48,208 nucleotides of DNA, taken from contig CAMLMY010000013.1 in the NCBI GenBank assembly GCA_946481345.1, positions 1 through 48,208 of the forward strand, read 5' to 3'. This document shows positions 1 to 8,281 of the stretch, piece after piece (position 1 is the stretch's first letter; each line of letters opens with the position of its first letter). Under the pieces are notes generated by a model. It was given only the letters and a program-made list of their open reading frames with translations. It ran no database searches and was not told where the DNA came from. The DNA is from an uncultured Gilliamella sp. (GTDB taxonomy: Bacteria > Pseudomonadota > Gammaproteobacteria > Enterobacterales > Orbaceae). The position numbers and the translations under genes are program-made.

Positions 1-27
1 ATACTGGTAAATTGATATTAAAGTGCA

Positions 28-33
28 TATAAT
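28..33 (+). promoter_or_regulatory. Promoter -10 box of flp copy 1
   Basis: A perfect TATAAT lies 70 nt upstream of the first flp ATG, preceded by TGC. No good -35 hexamer is visible at 17 nt. The surrounding block (about 1-103) is repeated almost base for base upstream of flp copies 2 and 3 and in decayed form upstream of the flp remnant, which supports a functional promoter. Confidence 0.55.
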
Positions 34-103
34 GTGAAAACTTTCTGATAAGAAAGAGAAAACAAATTAAAAATATCGTAAATATTGAAAGGAGAGAGTT
101 ATT

Positions 104-322
104 ATGATGTACTTATCAGCAGTTCGCGCACAAGTAAGAAATTTTGCAGGCAAATTTATCAAAAATGAACGCGGTGTAACTGCAATTGAATATGCAATTG
201 TTGCTGCAGGTGTTTCCGCTGTGCTTTTAGTTATTTTTAGTAAAGATAACGGTCCTGTTAAAAATATGCTGCATGGTGTATTTACTTCACTACAATCTAA
301 ATTATCAACTATTATGGCTTAA
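104..322 (+). CDS. flp: Flp/Fap type IVb major pilin, copy 1
   Basis: Prepilin of the Tad pilus, exported to the inner membrane, cut by the TadV peptidase and polymerised into the Flp fibre. The 72-residue product has a basic leader of 24 residues ending in NERG. The mature protein starts at Val25 and carries the Flp signature Glu29-Tyr30 at positions +5/+6, inside a hydrophobic helix of about 20 residues. The mature chain is about 48 residues, normal for Flp pilins. GGAGAG lies just upstream of tandem ATGs (104 and 107), so either could start. The gene has its own promoter and terminator, so it can be made far in excess of the tad machinery. The protein is identical to copy 2 and differs slightly from copy 3. 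Confidence 0.93.
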   Translation: MMYLSAVRAQVRNFAGKFIKNERGVTAIEYAIVAAGVSAVLLVIFSKDNGPVKNMLHGVFTSLQSKLSTIMA

Positions 323-348
323 TTAGTAATCTTTGATTGCGATTCTGA

Positions 349-388
349 AATAAACCACTTCTTTGTAAAGAGGTGGTTTATTGTTTTT
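349..388 (+). terminator. Rho-independent terminator of flp copy 1
   Basis: A 12-bp stem (349-360 pairing with 371-382, one G-U pair) closes a ten-base loop and is followed by a T-rich tail (ttgttttt). It lies 27 nt after the flp stop codon. The same structure recurs after copies 2 and 3. Confidence 0.85.
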
Positions 389-772
389 AATCTAGTTTCT
401 TTAAGTAATAAAATAAACCGCATCGATAATAAAATAGATATATCAATAGCTATACGCTTTAACTCCCTGTATATGTTTATTCTAAAATCATATTTTTGAG
501 TTTTAAAATTAAATTTTCAGCAATTTCATGATCCACATCTAAATTATTTTTTTTCTGATGCAATTTAAGAATTTTAATAGTGTTTTAATAAAATATTTTA
601 ATAAAAACAAAGTTTATATCTTAAAAATTAAGTAATGATTACAATCTATTTTTGGATAAAAATAACCGTTTTTCAATTATCTTATTGATTTTAAATATTT
701 ATTTTTTTATTGCTTCATTATTATTATTAGTTTATTGTGTTAATAAAAAAATTTACAATAAAATTACATTTA
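389..772. other. Duplicated intergenic spacer 1
   Basis: No intact gene is seen. The spacer aligns along its whole length with the spacer after flp copy 2 (about 1161-1553), but with many substitutions and small indels, in contrast to the identical pilin genes. On the minus strand, 585-477 keeps a short reading frame containing the peptide NLDVDHEIAENLILK. This is also kept in spacer 2 with only synonymous or conservative changes around it. It looks like a fragment of an older gene carried along by the duplication. Confidence 0.6.
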
Positions 773-799
773 ATACTGGTAAATTGATATAAAAGTGCA

Positions 800-805
800 T
801 ATAAT
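800..805 (+). promoter_or_regulatory. Promoter -10 box of flp copy 2
   Basis: TATAAT in the same context as upstream of copy 1, exactly 772 nt further on. The block from here through the pilin gene is identical to copy 1. Confidence 0.55.
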
Positions 806-875
806 GTGAAAACTTTCTGATAAGAAAGAGAAAACAAATTAAAAATATCGTAAATATTGAAAGGAGAGAGTTATT

Positions 876-1094
876 ATGATGTACTTATCAGCAGTTCGCG
901 CACAAGTAAGAAATTTTGCAGGCAAATTTATCAAAAATGAACGCGGTGTAACTGCAATTGAATATGCAATTGTTGCTGCAGGTGTTTCCGCTGTGCTTTT
1001 AGTTATTTTTAGTAAAGATAACGGTCCTGTTAAAAATATGCTGCATGGTGTATTTACTTCACTACAATCTAAATTATCAACTATTATGGCTTAA
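876..1094 (+). CDS. flp: Flp/Fap type IVb major pilin, copy 2
   Basis: The encoded 72-residue prepilin is identical to copy 1, with the leader ending at Gly24 and the Glu29-Tyr30 signature. The ribosome binding site (ggagagag) and tandem ATG start are also identical. The DNA from the -10 region through the gene and terminator matches copy 1 with no difference that I can see, while the flanking spacers have diverged. This suggests recent homogenisation, by gene conversion or unequal crossing-over, or strong selection on dosage. Confidence 0.93.
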   Translation: MMYLSAVRAQVRNFAGKFIKNERGVTAIEYAIVAAGVSAVLLVIFSKDNGPVKNMLHGVFTSLQSKLSTIMA

Positions 1095-1120
1095 TTAGTA
1101 ATCTTTGATTGCGATTCTGA

Positions 1121-1160
1121 AATAAACCACTTCTTTGTAAAGAGGTGGTTTATTGTTTTT
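1121..1160 (+). terminator. Rho-independent terminator of flp copy 2
   Basis: The same 12-bp stem, ten-base loop and T-rich tail as after copy 1, offset by exactly 772 nt. Confidence 0.85.
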
Positions 1161-1553
1161 AATCTAGTTTCTTTAAGCAATAAAATAAACCGTATCGATA
1201 ATAAAATAAATATTATCAATAACGGTATAATACACTTTAACTCTCTGTATGTGTTTATATTAATATTATATTTTTTGTATTTTAAAATTAAATTTTCAGC
1301 GATTTCATGATCCACATCTAAATTATCTTTTTTCCTTTCATGCAATTTAAAAACTATAATGGTGTTTTAACAAAATATTATTAATAAATACATAGTTTAT
1401 ATCTTAAAAATTAAGTAATACTTATAATTTATACTTGTATAACAATAAACCTTTTCTAATTAAAGTATTGATTTTAAATTGTTTATTTTTATGCTTCATT
1501 ATTATTATTTTTTTATTGGGTTAATATGAAAAAATTTACAATAAAATTGCATT
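1161..1553. other. Duplicated intergenic spacer 2
   Basis: Diverged copy of spacer 1. The minus-strand frame around 1366-1270 preserves the peptide KLHERKKDNLDVDHEIAENL, matching spacer 1 with an in-frame one-codon length difference. An ATG on the minus strand at 1345 opens an 84-codon frame, but it runs back through the flp terminator, so I do not call it a gene. Otherwise the spacer is AT-rich with no recognised feature. Confidence 0.55.
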
Positions 1554-1582
1554 TAATACTGGTAAATTGATATTAAAGTGCA

Positions 1583-1588
1583 TATAAT
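1583..1588 (+). promoter_or_regulatory. Promoter -10 box of flp copy 3
   Basis: TATAAT in a block nearly identical to those upstream of copies 1 and 2. The leader between it and the gene differs by a few bases and a short insertion (cgtaaatat repeated). Confidence 0.55.
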
Positions 1589-1667
1589 GTGAAAACTTTC
1601 TGATAAGAAAAAGAAAGCAATTTAAAAATGTCGTAAATATCGTAAATATTGAAAGGAGAGAGTTATT

Positions 1668-1886
1668 ATGATGTACTTATCAGCCGTTCGCGCACAAGTA
1701 AGAAGTTTTGCAGGCAAATTTATCAAAAATGAACGCGGTGTAACTGCAATTGAATATGCAATTGTTGCTGCAGGTGTTTCCGCTGTGCTTTTAGTTATTT
1801 TTAGTAAAGATAACGGTCCTGTTAAAAATATGCTGCATGGTGTATTTACTTCACTACAATCTAAATTATCAAGTATTTTGTCTTAA
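1668..1886 (+). CDS. flp: Flp/Fap type IVb major pilin, copy 3
   Basis: Third Flp prepilin, 72 residues. It has the same Gly24/Val25 cleavage site, Glu29-Tyr30 and hydrophobic helix. It differs from copies 1 and 2 by Asn13 to Ser in the leader and in the last residues (SSILS instead of STIMA). Most of the mature pilin is identical, so the three products should co-assemble. Start context and ribosome binding site are as for the other copies. Confidence 0.92.
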   Translation: MMYLSAVRAQVRSFAGKFIKNERGVTAIEYAIVAAGVSAVLLVIFSKDNGPVKNMLHGVFTSLQSKLSSILS

Positions 1887-1912
1887 TTAGACATCTTTAA
1901 TCGCTATTCTGA

Positions 1913-1945
1913 AATAAACCACTTCTTTGTGAAAGAGTGGTTTGA
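1913..1945 (+). terminator. Terminator of flp copy 3
   Basis: A variant of the copy 1 and 2 hairpin: aaaccactct pairs with agagtggttt. The T tail is poorer than in the other copies, so termination may be leakier toward the tad operon. Confidence 0.65.
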
Positions 1946-2405
1946 TGTTAGTTTATTATTACTTCAATTAAAAAGATAGAACTAGTAAATAATAGAAATG
2001 TTTAGTAGAAAAAGTTTAAATTTTGCTTCTATTATTGAATAATCGTATTGTTTAAATTCTAAATTCTAAATTCTAAATATGTTATATTTTGATAGTTCAC
2101 TTTTACAATTATCTTAATTTCACGCCTCACAGTTTATAATAAATTTATATATCCGAAAAATCCTAATTATGTATTCAATATAATTGAAAGATCATTAAGA
2201 TGATAGGTTATTAATTATTTGAACAATTTTTTAGTAAATTAAAAAAGGATTGTTTTTCAACAATTAGATAATTATTAATGATAAATTATTGAATAATGTT
2301 TCGTATATTTGTTTACTAATTGCAAAATTTTGTAATTATTACACTATGTTAACTATATGTTTTATATATAATTTTATTCAAGAAAAAATTAAATAAAATT
2401 TACAT

Positions 2406-2626
2406 TTAATACTAGCAAAATTATATTAATTCGCATATAATGCTAAAACTTTATGATAATAAAGTAAATTAATTTTAAAGAAAATGTAAATGGCACAATA
2501 AGAACTATTATAACTGTTTTTCTTGTGTTTTTTGATTATTTCAATGAAGAGTACTATACGATTCATGATGTTTCTAAGAATGTATTTAATTCATTGAAAT
2601 TTAAACTAAAAGGAATCATTGCTTAA
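2406..2626 (+). pseudogene. Decayed fourth flp pilin unit
   Basis: The block starting with ttaatactagcaaaat and containing TATAAT at 2436-2441 is a degenerate copy of the flp promoter block. Downstream, the frame ending at the TAA 2624-2626 reads VFLVFF, then SKNVFNSLKFKLKGIIA. This aligns with the Flp C-terminus (VLLVIF, then VKNMLHGVFTSLQSKLSTIMA). The gcttaattag at the stop is also shared. The leader peptide, the Gly-Val cleavage site and the Glu-Tyr motif are missing, there is no start codon with a ribosome binding site, and an in-frame TAA at 2465 closes the frame upstream. It cannot make a processed pilin. Confidence 0.75.
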
Positions 2627-2645
2627 TTAGCAATGTTTAGTTATT

Positions 2646-2700
2646 TATCCTAACATCTCTTTTTCTATAAAATAGAAATTGATTTAGGATAGTTTGTTAT
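2646..2700 (+). terminator. Hairpin after the flp remnant
   Basis: tatcctaa (2646-2653) pairs with ttaggata (2684-2691), with a small inner stem (ttcta/tagaa), followed by agtttgttatcgtttt. It sits where the flp terminators lie in the other units but is a different sequence. It may limit read-through into tadA. Confidence 0.4.
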
Positions 2701-2783
2701 CGTTTTAATTTATAAGATAAAAGTTGCTGATACAATATATTTGCGAGTAGCTTTTGTTAGTTAGGGGCTCAAACAAAAACGCT

Positions 2784-4091
2784 ATGGCTAATGAACAATT
2801 TAAGTTTTCTAATGAATGGGGAAAGGTTCGTGATTTAGTATTTCAAGTTCTAGATCTTGATTTAATTGATCAATTTAAAAAAGAGCCTAATCGAGTTTTA
2901 CGTGAAATTCAAAATATAATCCGAGATATCATTAATTCAGGCAGTGCTTATATTACAGCTGATGAGTCGAATGTATTAGCTGGTATGATTTGTGATGAAA
3001 TTGTGGGTTATGGACCAATTGACTCTTTAATGAAAGATGAAACTGTCAATGATATTTTAGTGAATGGACCTAATAGTATTTATATTGAACGGGCAGGGAT
3101 TCTAAGTAAAACTGATAAATTTTTTATTAGTGAACGACAGCTACTTGATATTGCAAGACGATTGGTAAATAAAGTCGGAAAAAATATTGATGAATCACAC
3201 CCGTTAGTCGACTCAAGAATGCCTGATGGAAGTCGCCTTAACGTCGTTATTCCTCCAATAGCCATTGATGGTACATCAATGTCAATTCGTAAATTCGGTA
3301 ATGGTCACCGAACATTTCATGATTTAATCAAATTTGGTTCATTGAATGAACATATGGCTAATTTTTTAGTGATAGCTGCTCGTTGTCGTATGAATATTAT
3401 TATATCAGGAGGAACAGGATCTGGTAAAACAACAATGCTTAATGCTCTTTCTGGGTTTATTGGTGAACATGAACGTACCATAACACTCGAAGATGCGGCG
3501 GAATTAAAACTTCAACAAGAACATGTTGTTAGAATGGAAACTAAAAGTGGTGGCGAAGATGGCCGTGGTAGAGTAACCATGCGAGATCTTTTAGTTAATG
3601 CTCTGCGTATGAGACCTGATCGAATAATTTTAGGCGAATGCCGTGGTGAAGAAGCGTTTGAGATGTTACAAGCTATGAACACTGGTCATAGTGGTTCAAT
3701 GTCAACACTCCATGCTAATACGGCTAAGGATGCATTAGCGCGTTTGGAAAGTATGATCATAATGGCACAGTCAGAATTACCTATTGTTGCAATTAAACGT
3801 TATATTAGTTCGTCTGTAAATTTTATTATCCAGGTTTCACGCCTTCCCGATGGTCAAAGAAAAGTAATGAGTATTACGGAGATTATTGGATTAGAATCAG
3901 GCAATATTGTTACTCAAGATGTGTTTGAATTTCGCGTTAATGACGAAAGAGATGCTTATGGGAAAATTCAAGGTGAATTTGTTTGTAATGGTTTAGTTAA
4001 ACGTTCAGCTCTTTATGAAAGTGCTCAATATTATGAAATGTCAGATATTTTAGAAAAACTGATGTTAAATGCAATGGGAATTGAATCATGA
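2784..4091 (+). CDS. tadA: TadA/CpaF pilus assembly ATPase
   Basis: Cytoplasmic secretion ATPase of the GspE/VirB11 superfamily that powers Flp assembly together with TadB and TadC. Seen in the 435-residue product: Walker [10 protein letters not shown] near 209-217, Asp box ITLEDAAEL near 233, Walker [11 protein letters not shown] near 281, and a His box with [12 protein letters not shown] near 301. All key motifs are intact. I use the ATG at 2784; an in-frame TTG at 2754 would add ten residues. Neither has an ideal ribosome binding site (aggggc lies about 16 nt before 2784). It is the first gene of the tad run and overlaps tadB by 4 nt. Confidence 0.93.
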   Translation: MANEQFKFSNEWGKVRDLVFQVLDLDLIDQFKKEPNRVLREIQNIIRDIINSGSAYITADESNVLAGMICDEIVGYGPIDSLMKDETVNDILVNGPNSIYIERAGILSKTDKFFISERQLLDIARRLVNKVGKNIDESHPLVDSRMPDGSRLNVVIPPIAIDGTSMSIRKFGNGHRTFHDLIKFGSLNEHMANFLVIAARCRMNIIISGGTGSGKTTMLNALSGFIGEHERTITLEDAAELKLQQEHVVRMETKSGGEDGRGRVTMRDLLVNALRMRPDRIILGECRGEEAFEMLQAMNTGHSGSMSTLHANTAKDALARLESMIIMAQSELPIVAIKRYISSSVNFIIQVSRLPDGQRKVMSITEIIGLESGNIVTQDVFEFRVNDERDAYGKIQGEFVCNGLVKRSALYESAQYYEMSDILEKLMLNAMGIES

Positions 4092-5014
4092 TTTTTATAC
4101 TTTCGATAGCTCTTATTTTTGCTGCTATAATGAACATTCTTGCATTACGACGTCGTAAAGAGCGTTTACAGGTTTTCTATAATGTCGAACCTAAAAGTAT
4201 GTCATTATTGAATGTGCTTGAAAGCCAAATTGCTGGTCGAGAAAAATCTTTTACAGATCAGCTTATGTTTGGTATTAGCACTTGGCTTAAATTTAATTTT
4301 CGACTGCTAATGTCAGGAGAATCTAAATCTAAAACATTTATTTATATTCTAATAGGAACTGTCGGTGGTATTTTTATAAATAAAAGATATTTAGGTTACG
4401 AAAATTACATTGTAATACCTTGTAGTCTTATGCTTACTGTTGCTGTCATTTGTATTTTTAGGAAAAAAAAACTTAAAGAGGATTTTTATTCAAATTTTCC
4501 AGAGGCATTAAATATTATAACTGGTCTTATTGCTTCTGGTTATGCAATATCAGTAACTTTTAAAACTTGTGGAAATTCCATTGAAGGTGTTGTTGGCAAA
4601 ACATTAAAAGAAGTTAGTGACAGATTAGAAGTAGGAGATAGCGTTGAAAATGTTTTGATCAATTCTTATCTGCAACTCCCATTCCCTGAATATTATTTCT
4701 TCATTTTGACAGTAATGGTTAATCTTGATAGTGGTGGGGAATTAAAAGAAATTTTTAGTCGATTAAGTAAAATGTTAACTGATAACCGAATTATGGCTAA
4801 AACTAGAGATGGCAAAACGGCAGAATTAAGAATGACCATGTGGATTTTAGGTGCTATGCCTTTTTGCTTTATCGGATTGCTCAAGCTTGTGTCAGAAGAA
4901 AATTATAATATTTTGACCAACACTGATGGCGGTCACTATATTTTTTATTATGTTATAGGCAGTGTTGTTATTGGTTTTCTAATTATCAAAAGCTGGATTA
5001 ATAAAATAGTTTAA
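4088..5014 (+). CDS. tadB: TadB/CpaG inner-membrane platform protein
   Basis: One of two GspF-type membrane proteins thought to form the Tad assembly platform with the TadA ATPase. In 308 residues there is an N-terminal membrane helix, a helix pair around 85-128, a cytoplasmic T2SSF domain at roughly 137-250, and two C-terminal membrane helices. The start overlaps the tadA stop (ATGA), a sign of translational coupling. The assignment to TadB rather than TadC rests on its position directly after tadA and the T2SSF architecture. Confidence 0.88.
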   Translation: MIFILSIALIFAAIMNILALRRRKERLQVFYNVEPKSMSLLNVLESQIAGREKSFTDQLMFGISTWLKFNFRLLMSGESKSKTFIYILIGTVGGIFINKRYLGYENYIVIPCSLMLTVAVICIFRKKKLKEDFYSNFPEALNIITGLIASGYAISVTFKTCGNSIEGVVGKTLKEVSDRLEVGDSVENVLINSYLQLPFPEYYFFILTVMVNLDSGGELKEIFSRLSKMLTDNRIMAKTRDGKTAELRMTMWILGAMPFCFIGLLKLVSEENYNILTNTDGGHYIFYYVIGSVVIGFLIIKSWINKIV

Positions 5015-5017
5015 ATT

Positions 5018-5890
5018 ATGAATATCTTATTATATATATCAATCTCATTGTTTCTTATCGTTATTGGCTGTAGGCAGTTGTTTATTACCTATTCACTTTT
5101 TCGAAACAAAGAAAAGATTGGTTTAATACTAAATAATGAAAACCAAGAAAGAAATACTACTAAAAAGCATGTAAATGAAAAAAATGTTGCTTTTGAAAAA
5201 ATTATTGCAAAAAATAGTGTAACAATCAGTTTTTTAAGGAGTTATCAGGAAAAAAATAGCTGGAAAATATATTCTGTTATTATTGTATTTTCAATCTTTT
5301 ATTTGATAAATGGGATTTTTCAACTGATTGACGTTAATACAAATATAATGGTGATTATCTTGGTATTAATTACTATTTCTGTCATCATCGTTCCAGATAT
5401 GCTTGTTAAAAGACAAACCAATAGAAAAATAAAAATGGTTTCGCGGGATTTACCTTTAGTTATTGATATGATGGCGATTATGGTTAGATCAGGTATGACA
5501 GTCGAAAGTAGTTTTCGATATTTAAGTACAAGAGTGAAACCGATCAATAAAGATATCTCAGCAATTTTAGAAAGAGCTTGTTTGATGATGGATGTTAATG
5601 GTATTGAGCTTTCAATCGATCTAATTCAACGAGAAGTGCCCAGCAAAGAAATGAGAATGTTTTGTGTAACATTAAGAAGAAGTATTAGTTATGGTAACTC
5701 AATTTATGATACTTTGCTAGATTTGTCAGCTGAAATGCGAGAGATGCAGCGATTAACGATAGAGGAACAGATCGCTGCACTTGCTGCTAAGCTAACTATA
5801 CCAACGATGGTATTTTTTCTAGCCCCAGTTCTTGTGATTATTGCAGGGCCTGTTTTTATGAGTATTCTGTCAACGTTTAATAGGATGTAA
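5018..5890 (+). CDS. tadC: TadC/CpaH inner-membrane platform protein
   Basis: Second GspF-like platform protein, presumed partner of TadB. The 290-residue chain has an N-terminal helix, two central helices near 85-130, a T2SSF domain around 146-260 (starting RDLPLVIDMMAIMVRSGMT) and a C-terminal helix. It begins 3 nt after tadB. The paired TadB/TadC order after TadA is the usual one in tad loci. Confidence 0.88.
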   Translation: MNILLYISISLFLIVIGCRQLFITYSLFRNKEKIGLILNNENQERNTTKKHVNEKNVAFEKIIAKNSVTISFLRSYQEKNSWKIYSVIIVFSIFYLINGIFQLIDVNTNIMVIILVLITISVIIVPDMLVKRQTNRKIKMVSRDLPLVIDMMAIMVRSGMTVESSFRYLSTRVKPINKDISAILERACLMMDVNGIELSIDLIQREVPSKEMRMFCVTLRRSISYGNSIYDTLLDLSAEMREMQRLTIEEQIAALAAKLTIPTMVFFLAPVLVIIAGPVFMSILSTFNRM

Positions 5891-5895
5891 AGATA

Positions 5896-7380
5896 ATGAA
5901 TTATTTTTCAAGATGCTGTAAATCAAGTAGGTTATTAGAACCAAAATTTATGGTTGTATGTTCAATGTTATTTTTTGTCGTTGGGTGTCAAAATAACACA
6001 GTAAAATATGATATGAATGAACAACAGAAAATTTATATTAACGAAACAACGAAGAATTACGGTGGTCTAATCGAAATTTATAAACAGCGCTTAAAACGTG
6101 AAGATACAGAAGATACAAGACATAAACTTGCGAGAGCTTATTATCTTTCTAATGATTTTAATGCTGTGAAAAGAGTTTTGGAGCCTATAATAAAAAATAC
6201 CAAAAATGATGGCATTCTTATTCTATACGGTCACGTTGAATCTAGACTGGGTCACAATGATACAGCATTGGAATATTTAAATAGAGCGATTGAAATTGAT
6301 AGTAAAAATGGAGAGGCATATAATGTAAAAGGTATTGTTTTACTGAAAAAAAGACAATATGATGCTGCACGGTTTGCATTTCATGAAGCTAGAGAAAACT
6401 TTTATGATGAAAATAAAGTAACTAATAATTTAGCGATGCTATCCATCTTAAATAAAGAATATAGTGAAGCTTATAAACAGCTCAATATCTTATACACAAA
6501 AGGATATCGTGATCAAACCATTCTTCATAATCTACTTTTTACATTAGTAAAATTGGATAAATTGCAATTAGCTAAATCATTTTGTATTGCTCATAAACTG
6601 TCTAACGAACCAGATATTTTAATTCAAGAGTTAAGACGAATTGAGCCAATAAATGCTATAAAATTTAATGAAATTAAACCATCACAAAGTGATAACCAAA
6701 AACAATATACCATTGAAAAAGCTGCGGAACAGTTAGCATCTAATACAAAAACAGACATTACTATTAAAGATAAAAATGCAACTAAATCAATAAAAACAGC
6801 TAAATCAGTAACCCCAACTAAATCAGTAACTCCAACTAAATCAAGCATCAATGCTAAATTATCTAATATGTCTAAATTAGATGAAAAAGATTCATCAACG
6901 ACGACTAACTTAGTAACAAATGTTCCATCTGTTTCTGCAAAACAAACCAAACAAACTACACAGACTAAACAGACCAAACAAACTACACAGACTAAACAGA
7001 CCAAACAAACCACATCAGCTCAGTCCACTATATTAGCGGTTCGTTCTGGGGAGCATGCAAAGTTTAGTAGAATTACTTTCGAAACAGAAAATAAATTGAG
7101 TAAGAAAAATTATTCAGTTGAAAAAATTTCTCCAACGGAATTTAAGTTGTCGTTTTATGATGTGTCACTACCTGCCGAAGGAATTAATTCTATTATCAAA
7201 CGTATTTCTGGTAGTGACCGCGATTTTGCTACTATTACAGGAACCTTAACCGCTGAAAAAACATTAATTCTTCAAATAAAAACTAAACAAAAGTCAACAG
7301 TGAAAGATTTTTATGTTGGATCTAATTCTAAAGGAAAAGCTCACTGTTTTGCATTCGATTTTTATTTAGAAAAGAAATAA
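5896..7380 (+). CDS. tadD: TadD-like TPR lipoprotein with an extra C-terminal domain
   Basis: Probable TadD, an outer-membrane-targeted lipoprotein with tetratricopeptide repeats that helps secretin assembly. Seen: signal peptide with lipobox FVVGC (Cys31), helical TPR-like repeats from about 60 to 210 (for example the block with DTALEYLNRAIEIDSKNGEA), and a low-complexity Lys/Thr/Ser/Gln linker of about 110 residues. A beta-rich C-terminal domain of about 115 residues starts near LAVRSGEHAKFSRITFE. The 494-residue length is roughly double a usual TadD, because of the linker and this added domain, whose opening resembles AMIN-type envelope domains (weak, by eye). It lies 5 nt after tadC. Confidence 0.8.
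   Translation: MNYFSRCCKSSRLLEPKFMVVCSMLFFVVGCQNNTVKYDMNEQQKIYINETTKNYGGLIEIYKQRLKREDTEDTRHKLARAYYLSNDFNAVKRVLEPIIKNTKNDGILILYGHVESRLGHNDTALEYLNRAIEIDSKNGEAYNVKGIVLLKKRQYDAARFAFHEARENFYDENKVTNNLAMLSILNKEYSEAYKQLNILYTKGYRDQTILHNLLFTLVKLDKLQLAKSFCIAHKLSNEPDILIQELRRIEPINAIKFNEIKPSQSDNQKQYTIEKAAEQLASNTKTDITIKDKNATKSIKTAKSVTPTKSVTPTKSSINAKLSNMSKLDEKDSSTTTNLVTNVPSVSAKQTKQTTQTKQTKQTTQTKQTKQTTSAQSTILAVRSGEHAKFSRITFETENKLSKKNYSVEKISPTEFKLSFYDVSLPAEGINSIIKRISGSDRDFATITGTLTAEKTLILQIKTKQKSTVKDFYVGSNSKGKAHCFAFDFYLEKK
6946..7013 (+). repeat. 27-bp tandem repeat inside tadD
   Basis: About 2.5 copies of a 27-bp unit (starts at 6946, 6973 and 7000) encode the TKQTTQTKQ linker. Being a multiple of three, changes in copy number would alter linker length without breaking the frame. 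Confidence 0.85.
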
Positions 7381-7427
7381 GTGCAACGGAAAAGTAAAAA
7401 AATAATATAGAACGGAGTGGAGTTTGC

Positions 7428-8279
7428 ATGAAAGATAAAAAATTAATTGTTTTATATTTAGCCATGATCGTTGTGGGACTAGCCTTGCTTTTTACTAAGT
7501 CGGCTCCCCCAACGACACCGGATGATTCAGTCGTTGTCGTTGAACCTCCTAAAATGGAAGAGCCTAAAACTGAGGTTATTAATGTTGCGGTAGCAAAACA
7601 TGATATTAATAAAAAAACGATTTTGACAAAAGATGATTACTATTTCAAGTCAATTGAAGTTGCTGTTAATAAAGAAAGACCTAATTTTGTAACTAGTGCA
7701 TCTGAGATTGATGCCCATGTTGTAAAAAATCATATTGCGAAAGATACTATAATTGAAGAAAGTCTTATTGCATCCCCAAATTCAGAAGATTATCTGATGT
7801 TAGCATTAAAAGATGGCAATTATATGTTTCCAATTACGATAGATCCACTGGATTCTTATTTAATAAAAAATCTTAAAGGTGGCGATCTGGTTGATCTATA
7901 TGTTTTTTATGGTGATGAGACAGAAAAAGCAGCGAATGTTCGGGAAGATAAATTAGTTTCGCCTAGTCGTGATTTCGTTAAAAATCGTCTAAAACCAATT
8001 ATTGTCGGAAAGAAAGTTTTATTTTTTGATGTAGAAAAAGAGATGGACAAAAGTTATAACAAAAACAATGTTGCTCAAGTTCAACTAGAACTTTCGAATA
8101 AGGAAATTAAATTATTAAGAACATTAATGACGAACTCTACAATTATTATGTATCCAAGTACTTTCAAAAAGAATGTTGAAGATGGATTACGTCTTTTAAG
8201 TGATAAAGAAAAAAATTGGCCTCTATCTGAAAAAGATATTTTTTCAGGGACACGAATTAATCTGTTAAAAGGTAACTAA
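7428..8279 (+). CDS. rcpC: RcpC/CpaB family Flp pilus assembly protein
   Basis: Periplasmic, membrane-anchored partner of the Tad secretin. In the 283-residue product a single N-terminal membrane helix (about 5-23) is followed by a Pro-rich stretch. An SAF-type domain (INVAVAKHDINKKTILTKDD onward) and the CpaB C-terminal domain (GGDLVDLYVFYGDE) come next. A good GGAG lies before ATG 7428. It stands 47 nt after tadD and 2 nt before the secretin gene, with which it is normally paired in tad loci. Confidence 0.87.
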   Translation: MKDKKLIVLYLAMIVVGLALLFTKSAPPTTPDDSVVVVEPPKMEEPKTEVINVAVAKHDINKKTILTKDDYYFKSIEVAVNKERPNFVTSASEIDAHVVKNHIAKDTIIEESLIASPNSEDYLMLALKDGNYMFPITIDPLDSYLIKNLKGGDLVDLYVFYGDETEKAANVREDKLVSPSRDFVKNRLKPIIVGKKVLFFDVEKEMDKSYNKNNVAQVQLELSNKEIKLLRTLMTNSTIIMYPSTFKKNVEDGLRLLSDKEKNWPLSEKDIFSGTRINLLKGN

Positions 8280-8281
8280 GA

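Noticed and set aside
1091-1345. 84-codon minus-strand frame across flp copy 2 terminator
   Set aside because: It runs through a strong terminator and the pilin 3' end and lacks a ribosome binding site; only its first third looks like a gene relic.
3080-3265. Minus-strand frame inside tadA
   Set aside because: Complementary shadow of a strongly conserved coding region.
6624-7013. 129-codon minus-strand frame in tadD
   Set aside because: Low-complexity product caused by the 27-bp repeat; no ribosome binding site.
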